Notes under the pieces: model-generated | What the model was told of the DNA's origin: nothing | Seen by the model: the letters and a program-made list of their open reading frames with translations, nothing else | The model's database searches: none | Made by a program: the position numbers and the translations under genes | Assembly (NCBI GenBank): GCA_018262975.1 | Contig: JADFDG010000008.1 | Location: 88,986-152,985 of the forward strand | Reading direction: 5' to 3' | Origin: Gammaproteobacteria bacterium | GTDB taxonomy: Bacteria > Pseudomonadota > Gammaproteobacteria > Pseudomonadales > JADFDG01 | Length of the DNA: 64,000 nt | Part shown: piece by piece, positions 20,141 to 28,013 of the stretch | Numbering within the stretch: the first letter of the stretch is position 1 | How the letters are laid out: the number at the start of each line of letters is the position of its first letter

Positions 20141-21093
20141 CAGGCGATCCCGATCATGGTGCGTACGCGGTGCGCGTACGTGTGCTCGCGCACGCAGCGC
20201 GCGCGGCCACGCGCGGCAATGCGCGCGCCGGCTGCATCATCCGCCGCCAGGCGGGCCAGCGTGGCATCCAGCGCCGGGGCACCGTCATACACGACGACCT
20301 CTTCGCCCGGGATGTAGCACCGCGGAAGATCCTGCACGTTGTCGGTGACCAGGCAGGCACCGGCGGCCGGCGCCTCGAAGCAGCGCATGTTCAGGCCGGA
20401 AACGATGTTCGCACTGTTGATCACGTTGAGTACGTAGCGGTGCTCGCCGTACAGCCGCGCGACGCGGGACAACGCGATGTTGGCGGCATGGATCCGGTGC
20501 GGCGTACCGCGCAGGCGGTCCCAGCCCTTGCCGTAGATCGCCAGTGGCGTGCGCACGCCGGCGAGCAGTTGCTCGCGGTTCTCGGACCAGGCGCCCACGA
20601 ACAGCGGCTCCGGCGAGCGCTCCTCCCACGGCAGGCCGCCGGAGAACACATCCGGGTTCATGGCCAGCGGGAGGTAGTGGCCTCGCGTACAACCCAGTCG
20701 CTCCGCCTCGGCCAGCAAGGCGGAATCGGTGAAAAAGAAGTGCGTGACACTGCGGTTGGCAAACAGCCTGCCGTCGAACCGGTCCCCGACCCACTGGCAT
20801 ACCGGCACGCCCATGCCCGCGATGGCGCCATCGATGCGGGCATCGAGGTAGTAGCGATCCGTGATCACGCACAGGTCAGGCCGGTAACGGCCAAGCAGCC
20901 GGCGCAATCGGTCCCGGACGATGTCGGCCGGATCCCGGCCGAAAAACCGCTGGACATGCCCGGCGATACGCTCGCCGGCATTGCCGTGGTTCAGGGCAAA
21001 TCCCCGCAGATCCACGCCGTCCACCCGGGCAGCACACACGTGCTCATGCCATTGCAGGATGCCGCCCCGCTTGCCGAGGACCAGCACGTTCAC
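20134..21093 (-). CDS. Glycosyltransferase with CgeB-like C-terminal half
   Basis: A 319-residue cytoplasmic protein that resembles glycosyltransferases with a C-terminal Glyco_trans_1_2 (CgeB-like) region: GLNMRCFEAPAAGACLVTDN followed by LPRCYIPGEEVVVYD is the typical donor-binding end. The N-terminal half has RPDLCVITDRYYLD and VGAWSENREQL. The sugar and acceptor are unknown. The GTG at 21093 (VNVLVLGKRGG) best fits a GT-B start; another GTG at 21144 directly follows the stop of the upstream gene. It is the last gene of the glycosyltransferase operon and overlaps the lpxL-like gene by 7 bases. Confidence 0.75.
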   Translation of the reverse strand: MNVLVLGKRGGILQWHEHVCAARVDGVDLRGFALNHGNAGERIAGHVQRFFGRDPADIVRDRLRRLLGRYRPDLCVITDRYYLDARIDGAIAGMGVPVCQWVGDRFDGRLFANRSVTHFFFTDSALLAEAERLGCTRGHYLPLAMNPDVFSGGLPWEERSPEPLFVGAWSENREQLLAGVRTPLAIYGKGWDRLRGTPHRIHAANIALSRVARLYGEHRYVLNVINSANIVSGLNMRCFEAPAAGACLVTDNVQDLPRCYIPGEEVVVYDGAPALDATLARLAADDAAGARIAARGRARCVREHTYAHRVRTMIGIACQ

Positions 21094-21144
21094 GGCGCCT
21101 GCCCCGCTACGCCAACCGGCACGACCGGACCCATGCACCCGCAC

Positions 21145-22077
21145 TCACCGGCCAACCGCGCGGGCCAGGCAACACTCGACGAGCCGGCCCAGCGTCTTGC
21201 CCACCACGCGGTAGCGCAACGCATGGCGGTAGTACGCCAGCGCCACCCGGTAATTCCTGCGGCGCTGGTACGTACGACCGGTCCGGTGCAGGGATTTCCA
21301 TACGACGAAGTCGATGCCGTCCGTGTATTTCGTGCCGGGTTCGCGACGGATGCTTGCCATGGTCTTTTCGAGACGGCGGCTGAAAAGTATCCGGCTCTTC
21401 TCATCCGGGCGGCTGGACAATTGGCCGGACGCGATCGACTTGAGCTTGTTACGGTAGTAGACGGGTTCCGACGCATGGCGGATCCAGTCTCCCTGGGTGC
21501 TCACCTTGAGGAACAGCAACTTGTCCTCGGCATAGCGCAGGCCGGTATCGAAGAGGCCGCACCGGACAAGGACGTCACGCCGGATGACCGAGGTCGAGGT
21601 GTGCGGCATCGAGCAGCCCAGTGCCGCGGGACCGACCAGCGTCCGTGGCGGTGGTACTGAAACGAGCCGCTGGCTCACCACGCGACCGTCTGCATCCTCG
21701 AAGGACTCCATGCTCTGCCCGGCATAAGCCACGGCATCCGGCTGGTCCGCCAGCATGCGGGCTGCGGTCGCGAGATGCGTCGGCGGCCAGCGATCGTCCG
21801 AGTCGAGGAACGCAATGTACGTGCAATCCCCGGCCGCCAGTATCCCCCGGTTCCTTGCCGCGCTCACCCCCTGGTTCTCCTGCCGGATGCACTCGAAGCG
21901 AAAGCCGGGGCGACGATCGCGCACCCAGGCGGCGAGCGCCTCCCCGGTCGCGTCGGTGGACCCGTCATCCACGACGATGACCCGGTCCGGCGGCGTCGCC
22001 TGGGCGAGCACCGAGTCGAGCGCCTCGATGATCAGCGCGGCCCGGTTATAGGTGGGAATGACCACGGCGATACTCAT
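21145..22077 (-). CDS. Family 2 glycosyltransferase
   Basis: A 310-residue GT-A fold transferase. The N-terminal block VVIPTYNRAALIIEALDSVL, VVDDGSTD, SAARNRGI and the metal-binding FLDSDD motif define family GT2. A basic C-terminal region of about 80 residues follows and has no predicted membrane helix. The substrate cannot be read from the sequence; the context points to LPS core or exopolysaccharide assembly. Its start overlaps the stop of the upstream ELM1-family gene (ATGA). Confidence 0.88.
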   Translation of the reverse strand: MSIAVVIPTYNRAALIIEALDSVLAQATPPDRVIVVDDGSTDATGEALAAWVRDRRPGFRFECIRQENQGVSAARNRGILAAGDCTYIAFLDSDDRWPPTHLATAARMLADQPDAVAYAGQSMESFEDADGRVVSQRLVSVPPPRTLVGPAALGCSMPHTSTSVIRRDVLVRCGLFDTGLRYAEDKLLFLKVSTQGDWIRHASEPVYYRNKLKSIASGQLSSRPDEKSRILFSRRLEKTMASIRREPGTKYTDGIDFVVWKSLHRTGRTYQRRRNYRVALAYYRHALRYRVVGKTLGRLVECCLARAVGR

Positions 22078-23099
22078 GAACGCTCCAGGCGACTTGCCAG
22101 CAACGATGCCAGCGTATCCAGCGGATCCGCTTGCAAACAACGGAAATCTTCCTCGCCGGGCGGCTGCGCCAGCCGGTCGATATCCACAGGGACGACCCGG
22201 CGTGCCGCGGCCAGCCGGCCAAGCACCGCGCGGTAGCGCGCATCCGGCCTGCAGGCGCGCGGCTGCATGGCGTAGACCGGGCGGCCGGCCACGACGGATT
22301 CCATCAGCATCGACATGGAATCGGCCGTGCAATACACCCGCGAGGCGGCGCCCAGGTATTCGGCCATCACCGCGCGTGGCGCGACGGAGTACCAGACGGC
22401 GTCAGCCAGCACCGCCTGATCGAATTCCGCGCGCAACAACGCGTCCGCGTCCGCACCGGTGCGTCGCGACGTGGTGACGAGCAGGCGCGCGCCGGCGGCG
22501 CGGGCGCGTTCGGACATTCCCCGGGCCAGGGCGCGCCAGTCGGCGTCATCGTAGGAAAAACCCGCACCGTCGCCGCCGACCAGCACGGCCCAGAGCGGCG
22601 TATCGCCCGCGGAAAGGCGCGCCCGGAGCTCCGCTCCGCGGCGCGCGGCATCGTCGCGATCGACGGGCATCGGCGGAAACTCGACGACGACGTTCGCCGG
22701 GTGATCTGCCTGCCGCTCCAGCGTCAGCACGGCAGTGAAGTGGCGCGGCGCCAGCCGGCGCAGGGAGCCGCAGTACACGAGGGCCGCGCCGGTGCGGCGC
22801 GCCAGGAGGATGGCCGCGAACACCGCTCGCCCGCCTGCCACCACGATGACGTCCGGGGGCGAGTCGGGCAGCGGATCGTGCTCATAGGCCCACGCCAGGG
22901 GAAAGGCACGCAACGTGCCCGGCACCCGGTTGAGCAGAAGCGTCAGCGGCACCCGCCACAGCCCGCTGCGCAGGCGCACGTTGATCCAGGACTGCTCGAC
23001 CTGGCCGAGGCGCTGCAGCGCGAGCACCACGCCGCGCGACTGGTTGTAGTGGCCCGGCTTCCCGTCACTGACGACCCAGACCCGTCGCGGACCGTTCAT
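22074..23099 (-). CDS. ELM1-family (DUF1022) GT-B-like protein, paralogue A
   Basis: A 341-residue protein of the family named after plant mitochondrial-fission factor ELM1, whose bacterial members are common in LPS loci. It begins with the hallmark VWVVSDGKPGHYNQSRGV and carries a central TTSRRTGADAD block and a late YCTADSMSMLMESVVAGRPVY segment resembling a nucleotide-sugar site. I infer a glycosyltransferase-like role; no enzymatic function is established. Both ends overlap neighbours by ATGA. A second paralogue lies at 26102-27049. Confidence 0.78.
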   Translation of the reverse strand: MNGPRRVWVVSDGKPGHYNQSRGVVLALQRLGQVEQSWINVRLRSGLWRVPLTLLLNRVPGTLRAFPLAWAYEHDPLPDSPPDVIVVAGGRAVFAAILLARRTGAALVYCGSLRRLAPRHFTAVLTLERQADHPANVVVEFPPMPVDRDDAARRGAELRARLSAGDTPLWAVLVGGDGAGFSYDDADWRALARGMSERARAAGARLLVTTSRRTGADADALLRAEFDQAVLADAVWYSVAPRAVMAEYLGAASRVYCTADSMSMLMESVVAGRPVYAMQPRACRPDARYRAVLGRLAAARRVVPVDIDRLAQPPGEEDFRCLQADPLDTLASLLASRLERS

Positions 23100-24142
23100 G
23101 ACGGCGTCCGCCGGGCCAGCACGTCGCGATACACCGCGACCGTCCTGTCCACCATGGCGTCGAGCGTCAACTCCTCCTGCGCCATGCGGAACGCATCCTG
23201 GAAGTCACCCGCCAGCGAATCGCCCAGCCCGATGGCGGACACCAGCGCGCCATGCAGCGCCGGAACGTCCTCGACCGGGACTACCCACCGGTCCGGCAGC
23301 CAATCCGGCACCGGCCCGACCGCGGTCGATACCACCGGGCGGCCCGCCAGCAGCGCCTCGATCAGCGTGTAGGGGCATCCTTCCCACCGCGACGAGATGA
23401 CGAGGAACGAGGAAAGCGCGAGCAACGGGAAGATGTCGCGGCGCTGGCCCAGGAGGTGGATGCGATCCGCCAGCCCGAGTGCCGCTGCCTGTCGCTGCAG
23501 CTCGGGCAAGTCCGGGCCTTCGCCGGCAATGAGCAGGTGCGCGTCAATGCCCTGCCAGGCGCCGATGAGGAGGTCGAATCCCTTGACCGGCACCGCGCGC
23601 CCGATCGCAAGCACGACCGGGGCCCCGGCGGGAACACCCAGTTGCGCGCGCAGCGCCTCCGTGTCGATGTCGACGCGCGGTGGCGGCGCGATGCCGTTGT
23701 GCACGATGGTCACGGCAGGATGGTCCAGGTGCCGCACTGCCGTCCGGCTCACCGCGATGACGTGGTCGAACCGCCGGAACATGCGCGTCGAGCGCTTGGT
23801 GCTGTGCAACGTTGCAACGGAGGCCACCCGGAGAAACGGCAGCACCCTGGAGACCATGGCCGCGGCCTTGTTCGCGTGGGCGTGCACGACCGCGGGCGCG
23901 TGGCGCACGATTGCCTGCCGCAGCCGCCACAGCGCCCAGGGATTGTTGCGGCCACGCGACAGGTCCTGCGCCTCGAACACCACCGCAGGAGAGAACCGGT
24001 CGCGGTACTTCTCGTGCGCGATAACCGTCACCCGGTGACCATGCCGGGCCAGCGCATTGCTCAGCTCGACAACGTGCTTCTCGAGGCCGCCCTCCTCGTC
24101 GCCGGCGAGGATCTGGCAAATTGCCAGGCCAGGTCCGTTCAT
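23096..24142 (-). CDS. Family 4 glycosyltransferase
   Basis: A 348-residue GT-B retaining transferase. The N-terminal half has a GGLEKHVVELSNALARHGH block, and VVHAHANKAA and HNGIAPPP follow. The donor domain shows LAIGRAVPVKGFDLLI and the E-X7-E type motif WEGCPYTLIEALLAGRPVV. The likely job is addition of a sugar to LPS core or O-chain; donor and acceptor are unknown. It overlaps the deacetylase gene upstream and the ELM1-family gene downstream by ATGA. Confidence 0.9.
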   Translation of the reverse strand: MNGPGLAICQILAGDEEGGLEKHVVELSNALARHGHRVTVIAHEKYRDRFSPAVVFEAQDLSRGRNNPWALWRLRQAIVRHAPAVVHAHANKAAAMVSRVLPFLRVASVATLHSTKRSTRMFRRFDHVIAVSRTAVRHLDHPAVTIVHNGIAPPPRVDIDTEALRAQLGVPAGAPVVLAIGRAVPVKGFDLLIGAWQGIDAHLLIAGEGPDLPELQRQAAALGLADRIHLLGQRRDIFPLLALSSFLVISSRWEGCPYTLIEALLAGRPVVSTAVGPVPDWLPDRWVVPVEDVPALHGALVSAIGLGDSLAGDFQDAFRMAQEELTLDAMVDRTVAVYRDVLARRTPS

Positions 24143-24951
24143 TTCGGGAACCCCCGCTTGCCGCTCCGCATGCGCAACACGAAGGCCAGGAAATTGTCCT
24201 TGCCGCTGATCTTCACCCGGCGGATGCGCAGCGGATCGGCGTAGGGGTGCGCATCGATGCCGTCGACGGTGGTCACGGCGTTGCTGTAACCGGCCGCGCG
24301 CGCGGCCTCCACGTCGGGGTCGCCGAAGATGCCGAACGGGTAGGCGAAGCTGGTGACCGGCACGCCGTATTGCCGCTCGAGTTCGGCGCGTGCACCGGCG
24401 ACTTCCCGATCCCTCGCCGCGGCGTCGAGCGTGGGCAGGTTGGCGTGGGTGATCGTGTGGGCGCCGAGCTCGAACACGCCGGACTGCACCATTTCGCGCA
24501 CCTGCGCGTCGGTGAGCTTGGGCTCACGCATCAGTTCGCCGGACGCGTGGTGCGCCTTCTTGTAGGTGGACCAGTCGCGGTCGTGGCGGTCCACGACGAG
24601 GTAGAGCGTGGCCTTCGCACCGTACCGCTTCAGCAGCGGGAAAGCGTTGACGTAGTTGTCCTGGTAGCCGTCGTCGAACGTGATGGCCACGGTCTTGGCC
24701 GGCACCGAGCCCTCGACCAGGTCGCTCATGGTCGCGAAGTGGAAGCCGTTGGCCGCGAGCCACGCCAGCTGGCGCTCGAAGGCTGCCGGCGACACGCGCA
24801 GGCCGTTGAACTTCGCGCCGGGGACCGGGTCGCTGACCATGTGGTACATCAGCACGCGCGGGCGACGCCAGTCGGTGGCGGGCCGCCACCAGGCGTAGCG
24901 CAGCGAGAACGCGAGCGCCAGCACGCCGGCCACCGCGAAGAGCCAGCTCAC
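24139..24951 (-). CDS. Polysaccharide deacetylase (NodB domain)
   Basis: A 270-residue carbohydrate esterase of family CE4 type. An N-terminal membrane helix (SWLFAVAGVLALAFSL) is followed by the NodB domain with TFDDGYQDN (catalytic Asp and metal Asp) and the HTITHANL metal-binding His pair, then SFAYPFG. It would deacetylate a surface glycan on the periplasmic face. Homologues often lie between glycosyltransferases in LPS or exopolysaccharide operons, as here. It overlaps both neighbours by ATGA. Confidence 0.9.
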   Translation of the reverse strand: MSWLFAVAGVLALAFSLRYAWWRPATDWRRPRVLMYHMVSDPVPGAKFNGLRVSPAAFERQLAWLAANGFHFATMSDLVEGSVPAKTVAITFDDGYQDNYVNAFPLLKRYGAKATLYLVVDRHDRDWSTYKKAHHASGELMREPKLTDAQVREMVQSGVFELGAHTITHANLPTLDAAARDREVAGARAELERQYGVPVTSFAYPFGIFGDPDVEAARAAGYSNAVTTVDGIDAHPYADPLRIRRVKISGKDNFLAFVLRMRSGKRGFPK

Positions 24952-26105
24952 CGGCGCAACTCCTCGTATACCGCCAGCGTACGCGCCTGCATGGTCGACA
25001 GCAGGAAACGCTCGTTGCGGATCACGGCCGGCGCGCTGCCGGTCTCGCTGCCCTGCAGCACGTCCACCAGCCGCGCCGCGACGCCCTTGGCGTCGCCGTT
25101 GGCCACCGCGCCGAACGGGTACAGCGCGTCGAGGATCTCGGCGACCCCGCCGTGCGCGTAGCCCACGACCGGGCGGCCGAGCGCCAGCGCCTCCAGCACG
25201 GTGCGACCGAACGCTTCGGGCTTCGTGGACAGGGTCAGTACGCAGTCGGACACGGCGTAGAGTTCGCGCATGTCGGCGCGGTGCCCGAGGAACAGCACGC
25301 GTTCGCCGAGGCCCTCGCGGGCGACGCGCGCGCGGATTTCCTGCGCGTAGCCGGGGCGCTTCGGGTCGTCGCCGCCGACCACGAGTCCCACCACGTCCAG
25401 ACCGAGACCGGCGAGCGTGCCGATGATGGTAATGAAATCATGGTGCCCCTTCAGGCGCGTGAGGCGACCCGGCAGCGTGACCACGAAGCGCCCGTCCAGC
25501 GACGGGTACGCCGAGCGGAACGCGGCCAGCCAGTCGGTGGTCGGCCGGTATTGCCACGGGAACTCCGCCGGGTCGACGCCGCGCGGAACGGTGACCACCC
25601 GGTCCATGCCGATGCGCGGCCAGTGCGCGTTCTCGCCGCCCACCGCGTAATTGCGCGCGATGTAGTCGCGCACGGTGTCGCTCACCGCGATCACGCGCTC
25701 GCCGCGGCACATGATGCCGCTGTACGCGCTGACGGAGTGCATGCCGTGCACGGTGGTGACGAAGCGCGGCCGCGTCGCCGGGTCCATGCCGCGCCAGGCG
25801 AGGAACGTGACCCACGCCGGCAGGCGCGAGCGCGCGTGCACGATGTCAAAGCCTTCCCCGGCAATCAGCCGACGCAACGCCGGGAAGCGCAGGAAGGTTT
25901 GCGGCGCCTTGCGCCCGAGGTCCATCGTGATGTGCTCGCTGCCCTCGCGCTCCAGTTGCGCGACCAGGCGGCCGCCCTTGGACAGCACGCAGGAGCGGTG
26001 GCCGCTGGCCACCAGCGCGCGCGCGATCTCCAGCGTGCCGCGCTCGACGCCGCCGCCGTCCAGCGACGGCAGGACCTGCAGCACCTTCAGCGGCCGGGCG
26101 CTCAT
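24948..26105 (-). CDS. Family 4 glycosyltransferase
   Basis: A 385-residue GT-B protein. It starts with VLQVLPSLDGGGVERGTLEIA, a block typical of GT4 enzymes of LPS assembly, then DIVHARSRLPAW, and in the donor domain LPGRLTRLKGHHDFI and EAFGRTVLEALALGRPVVGY (E-X7-E). The start at 26105 (MSARPLKVL) is chosen by homology and by its ATGA overlap with the upstream ELM1-family gene. The transferred sugar is unknown. Confidence 0.9.
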   Translation of the reverse strand: MSARPLKVLQVLPSLDGGGVERGTLEIARALVASGHRSCVLSKGGRLVAQLEREGSEHITMDLGRKAPQTFLRFPALRRLIAGEGFDIVHARSRLPAWVTFLAWRGMDPATRPRFVTTVHGMHSVSAYSGIMCRGERVIAVSDTVRDYIARNYAVGGENAHWPRIGMDRVVTVPRGVDPAEFPWQYRPTTDWLAAFRSAYPSLDGRFVVTLPGRLTRLKGHHDFITIIGTLAGLGLDVVGLVVGGDDPKRPGYAQEIRARVAREGLGERVLFLGHRADMRELYAVSDCVLTLSTKPEAFGRTVLEALALGRPVVGYAHGGVAEILDALYPFGAVANGDAKGVAARLVDVLQGSETGSAPAVIRNERFLLSTMQARTLAVYEELRR

Positions 26106-27049
26106 GCCTTCCACCACGAGAGCACGTGTTGCGCCACGCGGTCCGCCTCGTTGATCGGTACCGGCGGCTTCACCAGCAGGTGCGTTTCCTTCCAGGCCAG
26201 GAACGGCGTGACCAGCCCCTCCTTGACCAGTTGTTCGACGCCCTCGGTCACGCGGTCGAGGTCCTGGCGCGGCACCCACAGCAGGCCGGTGGCGGCGCCG
26301 GAGGTGAGCGACTCGTAGATCATCGACACGCTGTCCTCGGTGACCCACACCTGCGAGCTCACGGTGATGGCGTCGATCACCCAGCCCGGGTCGGTCTGCT
26401 CGAAGGGGATCACTTCCACGCCGACGCGCCGCAGCGCGGCGAGCGCCTCGACCGTCGCCGGCGGCGTGCGCCGCGAGGTGGTGAGCGCCCAGCGCATGTC
26501 GGGCGTTTCCTTCACGACCTGGCGGATCTGGGTGAGCAGCGTCTTGTCATCCCACTTGTGGTGCTTCGACGGACCACCGATGAGGAACAGCCCCTGCGTG
26601 GGCTTCTGGTGCACGGACGCACGTGCGGTGTTGAGCACGCCGCGGGTGGCGATGACGTTGTCACGCGCCGGCGGGTGGTCGTGCTGCGGGATCACGCACA
26701 GGTCGAACCAGCCCAGCGGCAGGCTCGGCTTCATCAGGATGACGCTGCGCCCGCCACGCGCGCGGCGCGCGGCGAGCACCGGCAGGTGGGTGGCGTGGCC
26801 GCAACCGACCACAAAATCAGGATCCGGCAGGCCATCGCCGGCGGGAAAACGACCGCGCAACAACGCCGCCAGCGAGGCGCCGCGCGTTGGCGCATCGATC
26901 CAGCGCGCATCCACCTCGGCGTGGCGCGCCAGCGCGCGCGCCAACCCTTCCAGCTGCGAGCGGTGGCCGGGCTTGCCATCGGTGACAAGCCAGAGGATCA
27001 GGCGCTGGCCAACCGGGGGATGCACGCCGGGCTCCGGGGTCGCGGGCAT
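26102..27049 (-). CDS. ELM1-family (DUF1022) GT-B-like protein, paralogue B
   Basis: A 315-residue member of the same family as 22074-23099, with LILWLVTDGKPGHRSQLEGL at the start, GGPSKHHKWDD, ALTTSRRTPPATVEAL and WVTEDSVSMIYESLTSGAATG. It is the first gene of the seven-gene glycan operon. Its ATG lies in the loop of a single REP palindrome, so the true start may instead be the GTG at 27025, which would remove eight residues of non-conserved leader. ilvE ends 10 bases upstream, so it may be co-transcribed with glnE-ilvE. Confidence 0.78.
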   Translation of the reverse strand: MPATPEPGVHPPVGQRLILWLVTDGKPGHRSQLEGLARALARHAEVDARWIDAPTRGASLAALLRGRFPAGDGLPDPDFVVGCGHATHLPVLAARRARGGRSVILMKPSLPLGWFDLCVIPQHDHPPARDNVIATRGVLNTARASVHQKPTQGLFLIGGPSKHHKWDDKTLLTQIRQVVKETPDMRWALTTSRRTPPATVEALAALRRVGVEVIPFEQTDPGWVIDAITVSSQVWVTEDSVSMIYESLTSGAATGLLWVPRQDLDRVTEGVEQLVKEGLVTPFLAWKETHLLVKPPVPINEADRVAQHVLSWWKA

Positions 27050-27063
27050 GGCCCGCTCGCTAC
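27039..27063. repeat. Single REP, variant stem
   Basis: One 25-base REP arm on the minus strand with GTAG foot and the compensated stem GCGGGC-CAT-GCCCGC (C replaces G on one side, G replaces C on the other). The foot supplies the ilvE TAG stop (complement of 27060-27062), and the loop holds the annotated ATG of the next gene. The paired change keeps the hairpin, which suggests the structure matters. Confidence 0.75.
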
Positions 27064-27983
27064 AGACAGGGCGTGAGCCAGCCGGCGTGCTTCGCGCTCT
27101 TGCCGCGGACCACGTCGAAGTACAGGTCCTGCAGCCTGCCGGTGATCTCGCCGCGCTTGCCGGCGCCGATCTGGCGGCCGTCGAGTTCGCGGATCGGCGT
27201 GACCTCGGCGGCGGTGCCGGTGAAGAACGCCTCGTCGGCGATGTACACCTCGTCGCGCGTGATGCGCTTTTCCTTCACCGTGTAGCCGAGTTCGCCGGCC
27301 AGCTGCATGATGGTCTTGCGGGTGATGCCGTCCAGGCAGCTGGTGACGTCCGGCGTGTAGATCACGCCGTCACGCACGATGAACACGTTCTCGCCGGAGC
27401 CCTCGGCGACGTAGCCTTCCGGGTCCAGCAGCAGGGCTTCCTCGGCACCGCCGGTAAGCGCCTCGTTGAGCGCCAGCATCGAGTTGATGTAGTTGCCGTT
27501 GGCCTTGGCGCGCGTCATGGCGATGTTGACGTGGTGGCGCGTATAGCTGGACGTGCGCACCTTGATGCCGAGTTCGAGCGCTTCCGGCGACATGTAGGCC
27601 GGCCATTCCCAGGCAGCCACGATCACGTTCACCGACAGGCCCTTGGCGCGCAGGCCGAGCGCTTCCGAACCGAGGAACACCATCGGGCGCAGGTAGGCAT
27701 GCGGCAGCTTGTTCTCGCGGATGGCGGCGATGTGTGCGTCGTTGATCTCGTCCTGCGTGAACGGGATCTTCATGCCCATGATGTGCGCGGAATCAAACAG
27801 GCGGCGGGTGTGTTCCTTGAGCCGGAAGATCGCCGGACCCTTTTCGGTCGCGTAGGCGCGCACGCCCTCGAACACACCCATCCCATAGTGCAGCGTGTGC
27901 GTGAGCACGTGCGTGTTCGCCTCGCGCCACGGAACCAGCTTGCCGTTGTACCAGATGACGCCGTTGCGGTCGGCCATGGACAT
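27060..27983 (-). CDS. ilvE: Branched-chain amino acid aminotransferase IlvE
   Basis: IlvE is a PLP-dependent class IV aminotransferase that makes Ile, Val and Leu from their 2-keto acids. The 307-residue protein has the N-terminal VIWYNGKLVPWREANTHVLTH block, RAKANGNYINSMLAL with the PLP Lys, and EGSGENVFIVRDGVIYTP. The ATG at 27983 has GGAG about 11 bases upstream; an internal ATG at 27977 is less well placed. glnE ends 30 bases upstream, and the glycan operon follows after a REP that contains the ilvE stop codon. ilvD is in the same window at 39.2 kb. Confidence 0.97.
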   Translation of the reverse strand: MSMADRNGVIWYNGKLVPWREANTHVLTHTLHYGMGVFEGVRAYATEKGPAIFRLKEHTRRLFDSAHIMGMKIPFTQDEINDAHIAAIRENKLPHAYLRPMVFLGSEALGLRAKGLSVNVIVAAWEWPAYMSPEALELGIKVRTSSYTRHHVNIAMTRAKANGNYINSMLALNEALTGGAEEALLLDPEGYVAEGSGENVFIVRDGVIYTPDVTSCLDGITRKTIMQLAGELGYTVKEKRITRDEVYIADEAFFTGTAAEVTPIRELDGRQIGAGKRGEITGRLQDLYFDVVRGKSAKHAGWLTPCL

Positions 27984-28013
27984 GGGTGGTGCTCCTCGAG
28001 TGTTCGCAAGAAA

